5,761 bases of DNA from DAOPKN01 sp035391225. GTDB taxonomy: Bacteria; Thermotogota; Thermotogae; MWEM01. This document shows positions 5,723-5,761 of the stretch, in pieces (the stretch's first letter is position 1; each line of letters begins with the position of its first letter). Below the pieces are notes generated by a model. The model ran no database searches. It worked only from the letters and a program-made list of their open reading frames with translations, and had not been told where the DNA came from. Position numbers and translations under genes: made by a program. The stretch spans positions 1 to 5,761 of the forward strand of contig DAOPKN010000107.1 of assembly GCA_035391225.1 (NCBI GenBank), given 5' to 3'.

Positions 5723-5761
5723 GAAAACGGATGGATTTGGTAGAAATGGGGGGAGTTTGTT

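Larger units (their letters stand above)
5382..5761. other. Upstream intergenic region, no supported gene
   Basis: About 380 bases hold the leader, P2, a C-rich stretch on the minus strand (5525-5640, with C7 at 5554-5560 on that strand), the terminator and P1. Two minus-strand frames are open from the window edge, one to a TAA at 5522-5524 and one to about 5497. Both run through the terminator hairpin and poly-T tracts and encode low-complexity Pro/Phe-rich sequence, so neither is supported as coding. Nothing convincing was found on the plus strand. Confidence 0.6.

Noticed and set aside
5639..5760. Riboswitch or structured leader in the GGGCGAGCC-containing segment
   Set aside because: I compared it by eye with known classes (cyclic-di-GMP, mini-ykkC, fluoride) and saw no conserved core. 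A simple terminator explains the hairpin and T tracts.
1..5761. CRISPR array, tRNA, rRNA, insertion sequence or attachment site
   Set aside because: No spaced direct repeats of suitable length, no cloverleaf, no transposase motifs and no terminal inverted repeats were seen on either strand.

Overview
This window is almost entirely one gene. A single reading frame on the minus strand starts at an ATG at 5381, behind a well-placed AGGAGG ribosome binding site. It stays open for 1793 codons and runs off the left edge of the window with no stop, so the C-terminus is missing. I translated the frame line by line and found no internal stop. All other long open frames on both strands are shadows of it. 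The roughly 380 bases upstream (5382-5761) are non-coding or ambiguous. They hold a strong extended -10 promoter for the big gene, a rho-independent terminator pointing the same way, and a second extended -10 promoter just upstream of that terminator.

The product is a giant multidomain NTPase. In order from the N-terminus: an all-helical domain with an FRNSIVH segment that resembles the HEPN ribonuclease motif (residues 1-194); a Pro/Glu/Ser-rich disordered linker (about 195-338) containing four G/C homopolymer tracts of 6 to 8 bases; a long helical scaffold (about 345-985); an alpha/beta domain with restriction-endonuclease-like order but no visible catalytic pair (about 988-1133); a P-loop NTPase with clear Walker A (GGRQLGKT) and Walker B (VLLLLDEAD) motifs (about 1136-1372); a winged-helix domain (about 1404-1510); and a C-terminal module that looks like a second, degenerate NTPase unit lacking Walker A (about 1554 to the edge).

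The core order of VPPEMFYGR, P-loop, DEAD-type Walker B, lid and winged helix is that of STAND-type or archaeal-type signalling ATPases. Such proteins often serve as switches in bacterial conflict and defence systems. Here the N-terminal HEPN-like domain would be the natural candidate effector, but this is inference: no partner gene lies in the window and I cannot assign a characterised system.

Organism: bacterial, from the TATAAT-type promoters, the AGGAGG site and the terminator. GC content looks close to balanced. I cannot place it further. Long NTPases of this type are typical of large accessory-rich genomes, which fits but does not identify a lineage.
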